Below are positions 9,436 through 21,108 of a stretch of 64,000 bases of DNA, in pieces. This stretch comes from Ceratopteris richardii (Eukaryota > Streptophyta > Polypodiopsida > Polypodiales > Pteridaceae): the NCBI GenBank assembly GCA_020310875.1, contig CM035423.1, positions 134,236,696-134,300,695 of the forward strand, in the 5' to 3' direction. The notes under the pieces were generated by a model. That model saw nothing but the letters and a program-made list of their open reading frames with translations. It searched no databases and was not told where the DNA came from. Each line of letters starts with the position of its first letter. Positions within the stretch are counted from its first letter, which is position 1. The translations under genes were made by a program, and so were the position numbers.

Positions 9436-12400
9436 TTTTTGGTTTTTTGAGTGTTTTTAAGATTTGTTTGGTATTTTAAGAGGTTTTTAGAATTTGTTTG
9501 AGGTTTTGTGTGTGTTTTTTTTTTTTTTTTTTTGAATGTTTTCTAAGATGTGTAAATAAGTTCTAATGGGGTTCTTCTAATAAGAATACAAATGGGTATT
9601 TGCCAAATATACATATGATACACAAACTTGCGAAGGGATTTGTTTGAAAGGAAGTTTTTCAGGTTACACCAATAGCACACATTTCATATATTGCATGAAA
9701 AGACATGTTTCTCATACATGTGAAAATACCCCTTCTTATGCAATGATCAACTCATTGATTAATGCAAAAAGATTTTGAATCTGAAAAAATACATATATGC
9801 CTTCACGTTTGATGCAAATATTGATCCTGATTATGATTCAAAGTCCCCAAGCAATCAATTAAACAAACATGCTTCTTTGAGGTCAATCAATGAGCTAAGG
9901 TAGTACAATAAACCCGTATATCAATCTAGACCCTTCATAAGGATTTTCAATATGTTCCTAAGCCACACAGAAATACATTTTCCAAAAAGCACCTACGAAA
10001 TTCACTCATATCTTGGCATAATCTCCAACTTAAAACCATAAGCATATCCACCCTTGTTGGTGAATCACTTGAGAGCCCCTGTTTTATTTTACAATTGTGT
10101 GAGTGAGAGTTTAAAGGGTCCATGTGATGAATTGACGCAAAGTTCCATTTTCTAACATGTGCTTACAAATTGAAAAATAGGCCTTTCTCGTTTTACCATC
10201 TCAACTGACTGAACAAAGTGGATGATATTCGAGAACGGTGAGGTCTACTCTAATTAAAGAAGCAATAATTTTACATCTTGTGTACTTATTTATTCATTTG
10301 ATTAAGTGTCAAAAAGGAAATAATTGTGTCTGTGTTCTCACCACTTGGAAATGTTTCTACTAGTCCCCTTCTCATTTCTGAATAACCCAAAAAAGTATGT
10401 CTACTATTACATGCAAAGTGAGGGTAATCCTATTCATTTACGTTCACCAATGAAGTCTTTCAGTCCTAGCATACTTCCTCAAAAAATAGATGACCAATCA
10501 AATGGAAAGTATGAGTTTGATTCCCGTAAGACATGCCTCTTCTCTCCAGCGTCCTATTGATTATATATGGCAATTATATTTTCTGTGACAACTAGAAAAC
10601 TACCACGCCTGTCAATTTGTAGAATGTGCACCTACCACTTACAAATTAGGTGAGAATTTGTCTCGTTACCTTTATGTTTTGCTCGTCCGATTCCACTTTA
10701 TGTCAATACACAAAAGAAATTAGCAATATATACACCTGACAAGTCTTTTGAGAGATTTGCGGGACTATGCATCTGTGCGCAGTTGGTGTCATAACAGAGA
10801 AAGTGATGGAGGGAAACAACGGTTCACCTCATCTGGACACGAAATGATATCAGGTAGTTGTAGCACGACCACACATGGAGTACGCCTTGTTAGCAGAGTT
10901 GATGAGGATTGGCATGATTCTCCCTAAGATTCTTTGCAGGCAGACATTTCTGATGCTGGTGCAATTCCCAGGGAATTCAGTGCTATTACCACGGACTGCA
11001 ACATGACTTTTCAGCCTCTGAGAAGAGTTTGCCCATGCGTCCTCCATATTTGAGCGAATCCTTAGCGTCCCTATTTGTCAGCAGACTCCCAGCAATTTCG
11101 GTGTGGTGATCATCTGCATTCAACCTCCGCCAGTGTTTCCCAATCTATTCCAAGAGATCAGTCGATAGATTGAGCCCATGAAAATGTAGATCGTCAGGAA
11201 CTCTCTGTAGAAAGTATTTCCAGCATGTTGAGTAGCTCGGTCATACACCACCATCCCTGCTGCAATACTTCTCTATCTCTCTGACAAAGTCCATAAGCAC
11301 ATCTGCACTAGTTGAGGTATCTGGCATATAGCATTGTAACCTGTAGAAGCATTTAGGATATGATGTGACCAGCAACATCATGCACATACATCCAGGGTTT
11401 TGCAAGTGTCCCACACTACTTCGGTGAATTATTGTCATTCTGAAGGCCTGAGTCTCTCCGTATGCATCATTATTTGTTCTGTCCTGGCAGGATCACTCTA
11501 GGCATCTTGAGGTTGTATGCCTCTTCCCTGCTCTGCCTACAATTTACACCCACTCCTAAACCTCCAGAACATACCATTCAGCATGGCCCGTTGAAGAGTG
11601 CAAAACTTATGCCAAAAGTTGAACACTCGTATTATCGAGAACCTCCTATGGTTCTTTCTCCAACACCTAGTTAGTTAATCTCCTAGGACACCACTTTTCA
11701 AGATATCTGCATGAGTTTTAACACCCTTACACCAATCTTTTGGTGCAACATACTGTGAGCAAGGCCATAAATGTCTTTTATTTTGAAGCCTAGTTTTCAA
11801 TCATTGGCATGGCCATTTTCCTTTCGCCTTACACATTCTTTTCCAGCATTTACACCTTCGCAAGCTTTCTATTATGACAGAGAGCTTTTGAACAGTGCCC
11901 GACGACATCTAAAGCAACTGGCCAGCCCATTTCTTCTCTGCTTATGCTTATGCTTATGTCAGTCATAAATCTTATACTCAACATTTGTATTGTGACCAAA
12001 AATTCCATGAGAAAACTCTCGCACGATTCTCCATATCTGCTGCATTCCCCTTTTTCTGCTATTCCGTTTCTACATAGCTATCCAAGGTCTTGGAGTGCTC
12101 TGACTTCACTCTTCCCCACTCAATAACTAGTGATTGATTTATGAACGAAACTCTGCAGTTGCAGTGTCTATTATCTTTAGAATTACAAGTCCTCTCCATT
12201 TGCTTCAAGCATCTTCAAGCTGCTCCCTGTCATAGCCCTTTGGGCCCTTCTTTCCTCTAGATTGCTTATGGTTTCCACAGTTGCGTATCCCTCCTTCATC
12301 ACCATGGCAGGCAGCCTTAAGGTCCCTAGGCAGTAGCATGAGATTCCAAAGTAGGGAGTCGAATGATGTGAATACCAATGAGCTAAAAAACTTTAGCATT

Positions 12401-15013
12401 TGAATGATGAAACTCTCCTCCCCCTACAAACTGCAATGAAGGTTCCAGATTCTTTATCAAAGCTCCACAAAACTGGCCATTAAGCGAGCAAGCCAGTGGC
12501 CGCTAGTGAGAATGACGTCCCATAGGGACCTCCACAGGCAGCTCAGATATGCAGCTTGCCCAGCACTGGATGCTCGAGCTAAGATCGATAGTCTCCATAG
12601 CCAGCAAGAACCTGTTGCAACCCTTGAATCCACTGCCTAGGTCACTCCGCCAGATTTTGTGCTCCTTCACCACACCTTTCGGCTCCTCATAAGCTTGCTC
12701 GAACTGTAGATCATCATGTGAGATGGCTGTTTGTGCTCCATTGGTATATCCAGGGCCTCTTCCATGGCACGTATAACTACAGTACTCCCTTCGGATCCAA
12801 AACTTTCATATCGTGTTGTAAATCAAGAGCCGTGCTCTTCATTACATCCTTAGACAGGCTCACTCTGATGACACCCTTGCTATCCTCCTCGTAATAAACC
12901 TTGTGAACATGTGTTTTATCATCCACCATCTTGGGAGCATGCCTCCTTGTTGAACCAGCACTATTAGAATCAACATTTCTCTTGCACTTTGCTGGTTGTG
13001 ACTTCGGCTGTGGAGAGCCCAAACTTTGTGATTCATCAGAAGTTTCATCACAACTGCATTCATCATGCCAGCATGAACTTGTCAATCCCTCTGCAATTCC
13101 TCTTTCAACCTGCTTCTGGCCGAGTATTGAATTTGCACCTCAGCTGGTGATCATGAAGGCATAAAAAACCATTCTCAAGAGAAGAACATCCTCCATATCT
13201 AGGATTCATATGTCTCATTCAATCCCAGATTCCCTAAATATTTGCTTCGCTCATCTAGACTTGAGTTCTCTTCTTGCCCTCTATCACTCTCTGCGCATGG
13301 AGACATTCTTCCACCTGCCACCACAACATTGCTAATTCCCTTCACGGATGATCATCCAACATCCTCTCTGACATCTTCCGTGACTCTTTTGACAGCTTCT
13401 TCCAATGATCACCATTTGTTGAGATACGTTTTCCTCTCCTTAGAACTGGTGTCTGGTGTCTTAATTTGATCGATCTTCTCCTTTAGTTATAATGAAAATA
13501 TCAGGGCAAAGACACATGCGATTAAACAGAGCAGCAACCTGCGTACATCTCTTGCCGTCACACGATAACTTACAACCAAGCACGCATGTAGCAGGAGTCG
13601 ATAGCTCGCATGTGACTTCTTGTTGTAGACAAAACCTTGTACTTGGTCATTTTGCAGTCCTCTCGACTACCTCCTTCCAGCTCTTCCCCTATTTCTCTGG
13701 CATCTGCCTCCTTTGCCCGTTGAATCTAAGCTTCTGCCTTGCACTTGCGTCCCTCGTGGTTGCCGGTGTACTTTTTAGATCTGTTCCACCTTGTGAAAAC
13801 CATAGTCTTCTTTATGAGCACATAGAAGAAGTCTTCTGGCTGCAAATGCTTCCATGAGCAATTCCTTTCATGGCTTTCCAAGCTTCTGCACCTTGGTGAT
13901 TGCATTAGCACTTCAGCTATTCATCCTTGTATGCTGACGAAGACTCTGTGCTTGAATCCAGCCACAGGCCCTATGTGCCGATTGTAATTCCTTCGCTTTC
14001 TTCCTTCATCCAGCTTGTTGCCTTCCTATTATTCAATATTCAAGAGCAATTCCCATTGCTTCCTAAGCCCCTAAATCGAAGAGCAACCTGCCCCGCTCCT
14101 ATTAGATTTTCTGCTTGTTCTCTATCTTACCAAAAGCTTCCAGCCATTATCTTGGGTTTGTAGCACTAGAGAATAATGCAGATAATTATTGTGAGAACTG
14201 CTCTTACTTGCAACCAAGTTAAATCTTCTGCATGTGTAAGCTCTACCTAATATGCAAGAAATTATCCCACCGCCTTATTGTAGTAAAATATATTTCTCTA
14301 TATGTTCAAGGCGAACCAGAGGAAGCAAGCTATGCACTTAAGTCATCAAACAGAACATCGTTCATCACACTAATTTCATCAATACTTCGAGCTTTGCAAT
14401 TAGCCCATTCCCTTTAGCAGCAAGCTTTTTTGCAAGCTCTCCCTTTTCCCCTATTAGTAGGCAAACTTCGAAGGAAATCTTTTGAGGGTATATGTTAGGA
14501 AGAAAAGAGCTTTTTGTGTCTCTAAAAAGAGAAGGCTTACTTGAGTTTGCACATGGGAAGACAGTGAATCCTTGCCTTTTCAAACCTTGAATAGTGCAGT
14601 GTATGAGCATGAAAACCACAAGATCATACCTTATTCTTCTTTGCTTATTGATGAAGATGATGAGCCAAATACACCATTTGGTAGAAGAACCCCAAAAGAA
14701 AATTAATTACACATGATTAGAGAGAACAACAAGATTCATGGAAAGAATTAACATAAGAAATTGAAAAACTCCTAACACTACTCCTATTCTACTCGCAATC
14801 TTGAAGAATCACCACACAAGGTAGATCAATCACCCAAAAAGGGGATCCTTATCACACCAAAAGTGGCTCATCTCGACAAGTTATTATGAATCTTGCAAGC
14901 CGCAAATGCTCACAAGAGCGTAACAAAATGAAGAGCTCAACAAATCGTCATGCAAAGCTTGCATCCACGTCATCTTCACGTCATAAACCATCACGTAAGT
15001 GACAAGAGAACGG
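9436..15013 (-). other. Non-coding interior of the LARD
   Basis: 5.6 kb between the primer site and the start of the 3' ORF. No retroviral domain was recognised on either strand. ORFs are short and scattered on both strands, as in random sequence. T-runs lie near 9500-9530. One minus-strand stretch (about 12777-13130) reads as a low-complexity acidic/Ser-rich segment followed by a KMVDDKTHVHKVYYEEDSKG block and could be captured host coding DNA, but I cannot name a family. Other frames, for example 13492-13857 (+) and 14365-14619 (-), show nothing recognisable. Confidence 0.5.
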
Positions 15014-15031
15014 TCCCCGGCAACGGCGCCA
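15014..15031 (-). other. LARD primer binding site (tRNA-Asp type)
   Basis: TGGCGCCGTTGCCGGGGA on the minus strand, five bases inside the right LTR (ends at 15037). Identical to the site of the family-L element at 51272-51289. Confidence 0.95.
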
Positions 15032-15036
15032 AAAGT

Positions 15037-15581
15037 TGTAGACGTTGTAGCATCACAACTCATACTTGTCAAACCAGGAAGCATCTCATGAGACCCAAAT
15101 GTTTGCGTAGAAGCACTCAGCAGACGTAATGGCGCTTCGTCAACATATGATTAACAACGTCATCAACAAGAAGATACAACATAAGCATCGTGAATGATAC
15201 ACCTAATCGTAATCACAAGTATAATATCGACGTAATCATACATCAACGTGTCACAAGCGTTAGACAAGAAGAGAACAAGCATGCACGCACATCATGACGA
15301 TGAGAGAGCAAGAGTCTATCTACAAACTAGCATAATCTCATTACTTCTCCAAAGAGCTCTCCAAAAGAAGAGGTGGAGACCTCTTTATATACAAAATGGC
15401 AAAAAAGCAAGCTATGTGGGATTTCTCAACTGAAAGGAGAATGAATCCCACTTATTCTCTAGTGTGGCACTCACACACACCTATACAAGAGTGCTTTATT
15501 AACTGAATGAAAGGTAGAAAAAGGTACAAACGATGATGAAAAAGAAGTGGATCCAAGAAATACATGTTGTATCCTTCAACA
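15037..15581 (-). repeat. LARD 5' LTR
   Basis: 545 bp, equal in length to 6803-7347. Differences noticed: T/C at the terminal base, a C/T near 6956 versus its partner near 15190, and a T/C near 7014 versus 15247. All are transitions. Carries the TATA box at about 15381-15392 (minus). Confidence 0.95.
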
Positions 15582-15796
15582 GTCTCAGACACAATGAGTG
15601 AAAAAGTCGGGTACCTGACAGAGAACTGAAGATGAACAGACTCTGTTGACTTCAAATGAACATAACTGAAGATTGAAACATCCAAATGATATGAAAATTT
15701 GTGAGCATATAGTAGACTTATAGAGATAACTTTACCAAGTTAAATCACTGAAAATGATGCACCAAGCTCAGAGAAAACATCTCTGCAAGCTGACTA
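15582..15796 (-). repeat. Copia-A1 left LTR, second fragment (truncated)
   Basis: Continues the LTR interrupted at 6802 and matches LTR positions up to about 767 of 1272. The remaining 505 bp, which would be U3 in minus orientation, are missing. At about 15796 the sequence switches abruptly to plus-strand copia gag. Confidence 0.85.
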
Positions 15797-15797
15797 A

Positions 15798-18700
15798 GAT
15801 ATATGGCTGGATTTCACAACTCTAAAGAAGGCTCCCAAACAAAATGTGACTGATTTTGTCACAAAGCTCAAGGACATAGCGGATCAGTTGGGAAGCATTG
15901 GAGAGGTAATAGATGAAGAGCAAATTGTAAGGCAGGTCATCAATGGCTTGAAGGCAGATGATAAGTGGGAAGCATTCACCACAGCTATGGATTTGTACAT
16001 GGACATGCATGTACCTGATTTCAACACACTCATTGGACAACTACTTACACAAGAGGCAAAGCTTATAAAAAATGGAGAAAGCTCTAAAGGTAATCAATCT
16101 TCAGCTTTATACACGGATAAAAGCAAGTCTAAAGATAACAAAGGAAAGGCAAAGAAAGTGGATGATGAAGCAGGTACATATCAAGCTAACTATGCAGGTA
16201 GAGGAAGACATGGCAGAGGTAGAGGAAGAGGAGGTAGACAAGGCAGGGGGAGATCCCAAGACTCCAACTCATGTTCTATTTGTGGATTAACTAATCATAC
16301 AATTGAAAATTGCTTTAGGAATTCCAGGAATCAAAGAGGCAGAGGATACAATAGAGGAAGTTATGGCTACTCAAGAGGAAGGTTCAACAACTACCATGGC
16401 AACTACAACAACTACAATCATTCAAACTATCAAGGAGGCTACAAAGGAAGGAGAGACTACAATAACTACACAGAAGACTCAAACAAAGAGGATTCATTAT
16501 TGATCATGAACATGGCTATGCCACAAGGTAAATCTGATGAGCATGTTTTCTACATAGATTCAGGTTGTTCAAATCATGTGGCAGGAAATGTGGCACTCCT
16601 ATCAGATTTAGAAGATCCAAGGAATAAGCATGAGGTACAAACAGGAGATGATACAAAACATCCTGTGGAGAAAATAGGCAATGTCAAAGCACCTGATGGA
16701 AACATCAACCTACTCAGTAAGGTACTCTATGTCCCTACCATTACAAAGAATTTGATAAGTGTTGGGCAGATAGTAGAGAAAGGGTTGCAAGTCAGGTTCA
16801 CAAAAGCAGGAGCATTTGTTGAAGATCCAAGTCAAGGATTCAGAAGAATTGCAAAAGGTGAAAAGACAGGTAGATTGTTCACATTTGAATTACAGGACAC
16901 TAGAAACATTGCTCTCTTTAATTATGGTAGTCAGACACTCACAGAATTGGAAGTATGGCACAAAAGGTTAGCACATATTGGTGAAAGGTCATTAAAGCAA
17001 ATCTGCAGGGACCAAAGTGTACTTGGACTTCCTAATTTGTCAAAACAACATATGATTTATAAGTGCAGTGCATGTCAATTTGGAAAGTCTCACAGGTTAC
17101 CATTCATGAAGAAAGGTTATATGCATGGAGATCTCTTGGAGTTGGTTCATACAGATGTATGGGGACCTAGCAAGGAAGCTTCAATATCTGGATCAAGGTA
17201 TTATGTTTCCTTTATTGATGATTGCAGCAGATGGACTATCCTATTCTTTATGAAACACAAAGATGAAGTTTTTTCATGTTTCAAAAGATATTTGGCTCTT
17301 GTGGAGAATCAAACAGGTAAATCACTAAAAAGGCTAAGGTCAGATGGAGGGGGAGAATACTTCTCCCATGAGTTTGATTCTTTTCTTCAAGAAAGAGGAA
17401 TCAAAAGAGAGGTAACTACAAGGTACACTCCTGAGCAAAATGGAGTGGCAGAAAGGAGGAATAGGACAATTGTTGAAGCTGCAAGGTCTATGTTAAATGA
17501 AAAGCATTTACCTAATTACTTATGGCCTGAGGCTGTTTCTACAGCCACTTACTTGATTAACAGGTTTCCTTCAAAATCCCTTGATGGGATGACTCCATAT
17601 GAGGCTTGGAATGGAAGAAGACCAAGCTTAGATCATTGTAAAATTTTTGGATGTATTGCTTTTGCTCATGTTCCTTCACAGGTTAGAGGCAAGATGGATC
17701 CAAAGGCAGAAAGGTGTGTATTTATTGGATATGACAACAATCAAAAGGGCTACAGGTTATACAACCCTACCAACAAAGGATTCTTGGTAAGCAGAGATGT
17801 AGTTTTTGATGAGAACAATTCATGGTATGAAGATTCATGCAGGAAGGTCAATTTACCATATAATCTTGAAGAAGATTTTCCAAAGCTTGGTAGAGAACAA
17901 CCAAAGATTGAAGAACAAGACACCTCAGAGGATGATGAAGAATCTCACATGGAAAAGGTCAAAGCATGGAAGTCTAAAGGTAAAGCAAAATTGCAGGAAC
18001 TTGGACATGAGGCAGAATCATCACATCATGGCCTAAGAAGATCTATGAGGGAAAAGAAAAAACCAGAAAGGTATGGGTTTGACACCTCATTAGTAACTAA
18101 ACATTCTATCTACATAGCACAGGACATAAACCAAGAGGAGCCATCATCATTTGAAGAGGCCAAAGCAAAAACAGAATGGAAGCATGCAATGAAGGAAGAG
18201 ATTGAAGCACTTGAGGAAAACAACACTTGGGATTTGGTGCCCAAGACTTCATCCATGAAGGTAATAGGCTCAAGATGGGTCTATAAACTCAAGAAGAATT
18301 CTGATGGTTCAATTAACAGGTATAAGGCAAGGCTTGTAGCAAAAGGCTTTGCACAAACTCAGGGAATTGATTATGAGGAGACTTTCTCTCTTGTGGCAAA
18401 GATGCCTACTATTAGGGTTTTGCTTAGTATTGCCTCTTCCAAGAATTGGAAGATACTTCAACTAGATGTAAAGAATGCATTCTTGAATGGTTGGATAACA
18501 GAAGAGGTATATATGGCACAACCACCTGGTTTTGAGAATCAAGTTTATCCTGATTATGTGTGTAAACTTAACAAAGCATTGTATGGTCTCAAGCAAGCTC
18601 CAAGAGCTTGGAATTTCAGGCTTGTTTCATTCTTGCAGGACAAAGGCTTACAACCAAGCAAGGCAGATCCTTCACTCTTTATTAAAAAGAGTAATTCTGA

Positions 18701-19663
18701 GATCATCTACCTATGTGTATATGTAGATGATATTATATTGACAGGAAATGATGCAGATGGTATGAAGAAGATCAAAGATCAGATGAGAGAAGAGTTCAAG
18801 ATAAGTGATTTGGGTTCACTTACCTACTTCCTAGGTTTGGAAGTTGTCTACAAAGATCATGGTTTGTTTCTCACTCAAAGAAAGTACATTAAGGACATGT
18901 TGGCAAAATTCAAGATGCAAGATTGTAAGATTGCAGGTACTCCAATGGAGGTCAATCACAAATTGAGCTCACATGAAGGTGAACTCATAGACGACATCAC
19001 ATCATATCAAAGTCTAGTGGGTAGTCTCAATTATGCCACATTGACAAGAGTAGATATATGTTACAGTGTGAGTGTGCTAAGCCAATTTATGCACACACCA
19101 AGGAAACCACATATGGATGCTGCCAAAAGGATTCTCAAGTATCTCAAAGGAACCATAAATGAAGGACTTTATTATCCTTATGTATCTGATTTAGGTTTGA
19201 AGCTATTTTCTGATGCAGATTGGGCTGGCTCCAAGGAAGATAGAAGGAGCACTTCAGGTTATCTTACCTTTGCAGGTTCAAAGCTTATTTCATGGTCATC
19301 CAAGAAGCAACCCACAGTTGCTCTCTCTTCTACTGAAGCTGAATATAGAGGTCTTGCCATAGCTACACAAGAAGCTATGTGGATGAAGACATTGTTCAAA
19401 GATCTTGGATTGGAGTTTGGAACTCCAACTATTTTTGGTGACAATATAAGTTCTATTCATTTGGCTGCTAATCCTATTTTTCATGCAAGGACTAAACATA
19501 TTGAAGTTCATTATCACTATGTATGAGAGAAGGTTCTAAGCAAAGAGATTCAAATATCATATGTGTCCACTCATCAACAATGTGCAGATACTCTAACCAA
19601 AGCATTGGATGGTACAAAGCTTTGAAAATTCAAGGCTATGATAGGTTTGCAGGTAATCTTGGA
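15798..19663 (+). pseudogene. gag-pol: Copia-A1 gag-pol (lacks gag start; stops near the end)
   Basis: Begins at the codon matching residue 118 of the copia-A2 protein (WLDFTTLKK) and stays open to 19526. Gag helices come first, then an Arg/Gly-rich stretch and zinc knuckle CSICGLTNHTIENC (about 16271-16312). Next are protease YIDSGCSNH (about 16550-16576), the GAG-pre-integrase H-H-C-C block (WHKRLAHIG to CSACQFGK), and integrase with D-D-E in HTDVWG, RSDGGGEY and NGVAERRNR. RT has YVDDIILTG (about 18720-18746) and RNase H has SDADWAGS and ALSSTEAEYRG. TGA at 19525-19527 replaces a Gln codon of copia-A2; a second TGA follows in the C-terminal block near 19624, where A2 has Cys. Catalytic residues are kept, but codons 1-117 are not joined to it. 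Confidence 0.92.
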
Positions 19664-19702
19664 AGATTGAAGACCTCAAGCATACTTGGCTTGAGGGGGA
19701 GC

Positions 19703-20974
19703 TGTTGGAGCAAGTCTATGACAAGCCTAAGTATTGGCTTGAGTCTCACAAAGTCTTAGAAGAAGCTTTAAAAAGAAGACTATGTAAAGTTCACTTGTGA
19801 ACTACCTCTTGAAACTTTTGAAGAGTTTACTTAATGTAAAAGTAAGAGAATCTTAAGTGGTTGAGTCCACTTGATCAAGAATGGAAAGAGGAGCCACGAA
19901 TTCTTGATTTGTGGTAGGTAGAGAATCAAATCAATCATTGATTGATTGGAGAGTGATTGAGGGAAGTTAGCCTCCCAAACTCAACTATAAATAGATGGTA
20001 GTTTTAGTCGTGGTTAGAGAGACCTATGTGAAGACCTCCAAGAGCTGAGCTTTATGCCATATCAAGGTGTGATTACAAGGCACACATATGTATCAGTAAG
20101 TCATTGTATTGTACAAGTAATATACTTTCATTTTCATGATTATTTGAGTTCATCTTTCCATGTTCTTGTGAAGTGTACTACTCACTGCCATTACTCTCAG
20201 TTTTCTCAGTAAGCTTGCAGAGATGTTTTCTCTGAGCTTGGTGCATCATTTTCAGTGATTTAACCTGGTAAAGTTAGCTCTATAAGTCTACTATATGCTC
20301 ATAAATTTTCATGTCATTTGGATGTTGCAATCTTCAGTTATGTTCATTTGAACTCAACAGGGTCTGTTCATCTTCACCTCTCTATCAGGTACCCGACTTT
20401 TTCACTCATCTTGTCAGAGGTGTTTCTCAGTGGTTGCTTATCCAAATGCAATGATTTAAAGCTTGTTGGATTCAACTTACTGTCTAGTATAACCATACAA
20501 ATTTTCATAATCATTGGATTTCTACATTTTGAATTATGTTGATTTTTCTGCTCACTGGTCTATTTCTATAGCAGCCCGTGAAAATCGAGATGATATCATC
20601 ACTTGTTAAAACTCATTCTCAGTATGTGCTTTGTTATTTTTGATGAGATTACTCTTGAAAGTTAGCTCTTTAAGCTAACTAGACTTCCGCAAGAGGAATT
20701 AAGCTAATTGCTGCTGTGCTCAGAGAATTATGTAAAACACTGGACAGGTGTATGAACCAAGAATAACAAGTTTTCACCTCTGAGCTAACTCCAACTTATC
20801 TGTTTTGATCTATCTTTTTGAGAGTGATCTTCCAAGGTACATAGGGTGTCTAATACATCCATTGGCAAGCCAAAAGGGCCCACCATCTACTCCTGGAGTT
20901 CATTTGGCTGGTGTAGATCAAGGATTTTGCAACACCTCTTCATCTTCAAACACATACTTATCCATCTCTTCACA
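19703..20974 (+). repeat. Copia-A1 internal LTR, complete, plus orientation
   Basis: 1272 bp, TGTTGGAGCAAG to ATCTCTTCACA, preceded by the polypurine tract TGAGGGGGAGC (19692-19702). TATAAATAG lies at 19986-19994. Its U5 end abuts a minus-strand piece of gag (20975) and not a target duplication, which is not possible for a normally integrated 3' LTR. Confidence 0.92.
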
Positions 20975-21108
20975 ATAACCATATAAACTTCTACCTTGGA
21001 GATAAGTTTCCATTCTTAATGACCAAGCTGAGTAATTACCTCTATCCAATTTGTCAATTGACGAAGGAAATCCATCTGCCATGTTGTCCAACCTTGCTCT
21101 GATACCAC
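20975..21108 (-). pseudogene. Copia-A1 primer site and first 39 gag codons, inverted
   Basis: On the minus strand: primer binding site TGGTATCAGAGCA (21095-21107), then the gag start matching residues 1-39 of copia-A2. It stops at LQGRSLYGY, where the inverted LTR joins. Gag codons 40-117 (about 234 bp) are absent from the element. Confidence 0.9.

Larger units (their letters stand above)
6803..15581 (-). mobile_element. LARD-like non-autonomous LTR retrotransposon
   Basis: Two near-identical 545-bp LTRs (6803-7347 and 15037-15581), a primer binding site next to the right LTR on the minus strand (15014-15031) and a polypurine tract next to the left LTR (GGAGGGGGGGAG on the minus strand, 7348-7359). 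Transcription therefore runs leftward. The 7.7-kb interior has no recognisable RT, RNase H or integrase. Its only long ORF is at the 3' end (7879-9435). I noticed only three differences between the LTRs, so the insertion is recent. It sits inside the copia-A1 LTR: flanks ...GAGAAATGTC and GTCTCAGAC rejoin with a 3-base overlap, so a full 5-bp target duplication is not clear. Confidence 0.9.

Noticed and set aside
13492..13857. 121-codon plus-strand ORF in the LARD
   Set aside because: No recognisable domain, opposite to the element's sense strand and of a length expected by chance in 5.6 kb.
16303..16503. Thr/Glu-rich ORF inside copia gag
   Set aside because: Shadow frame of the Gly/Asn/Tyr-rich gag segment of the real polyprotein frame.
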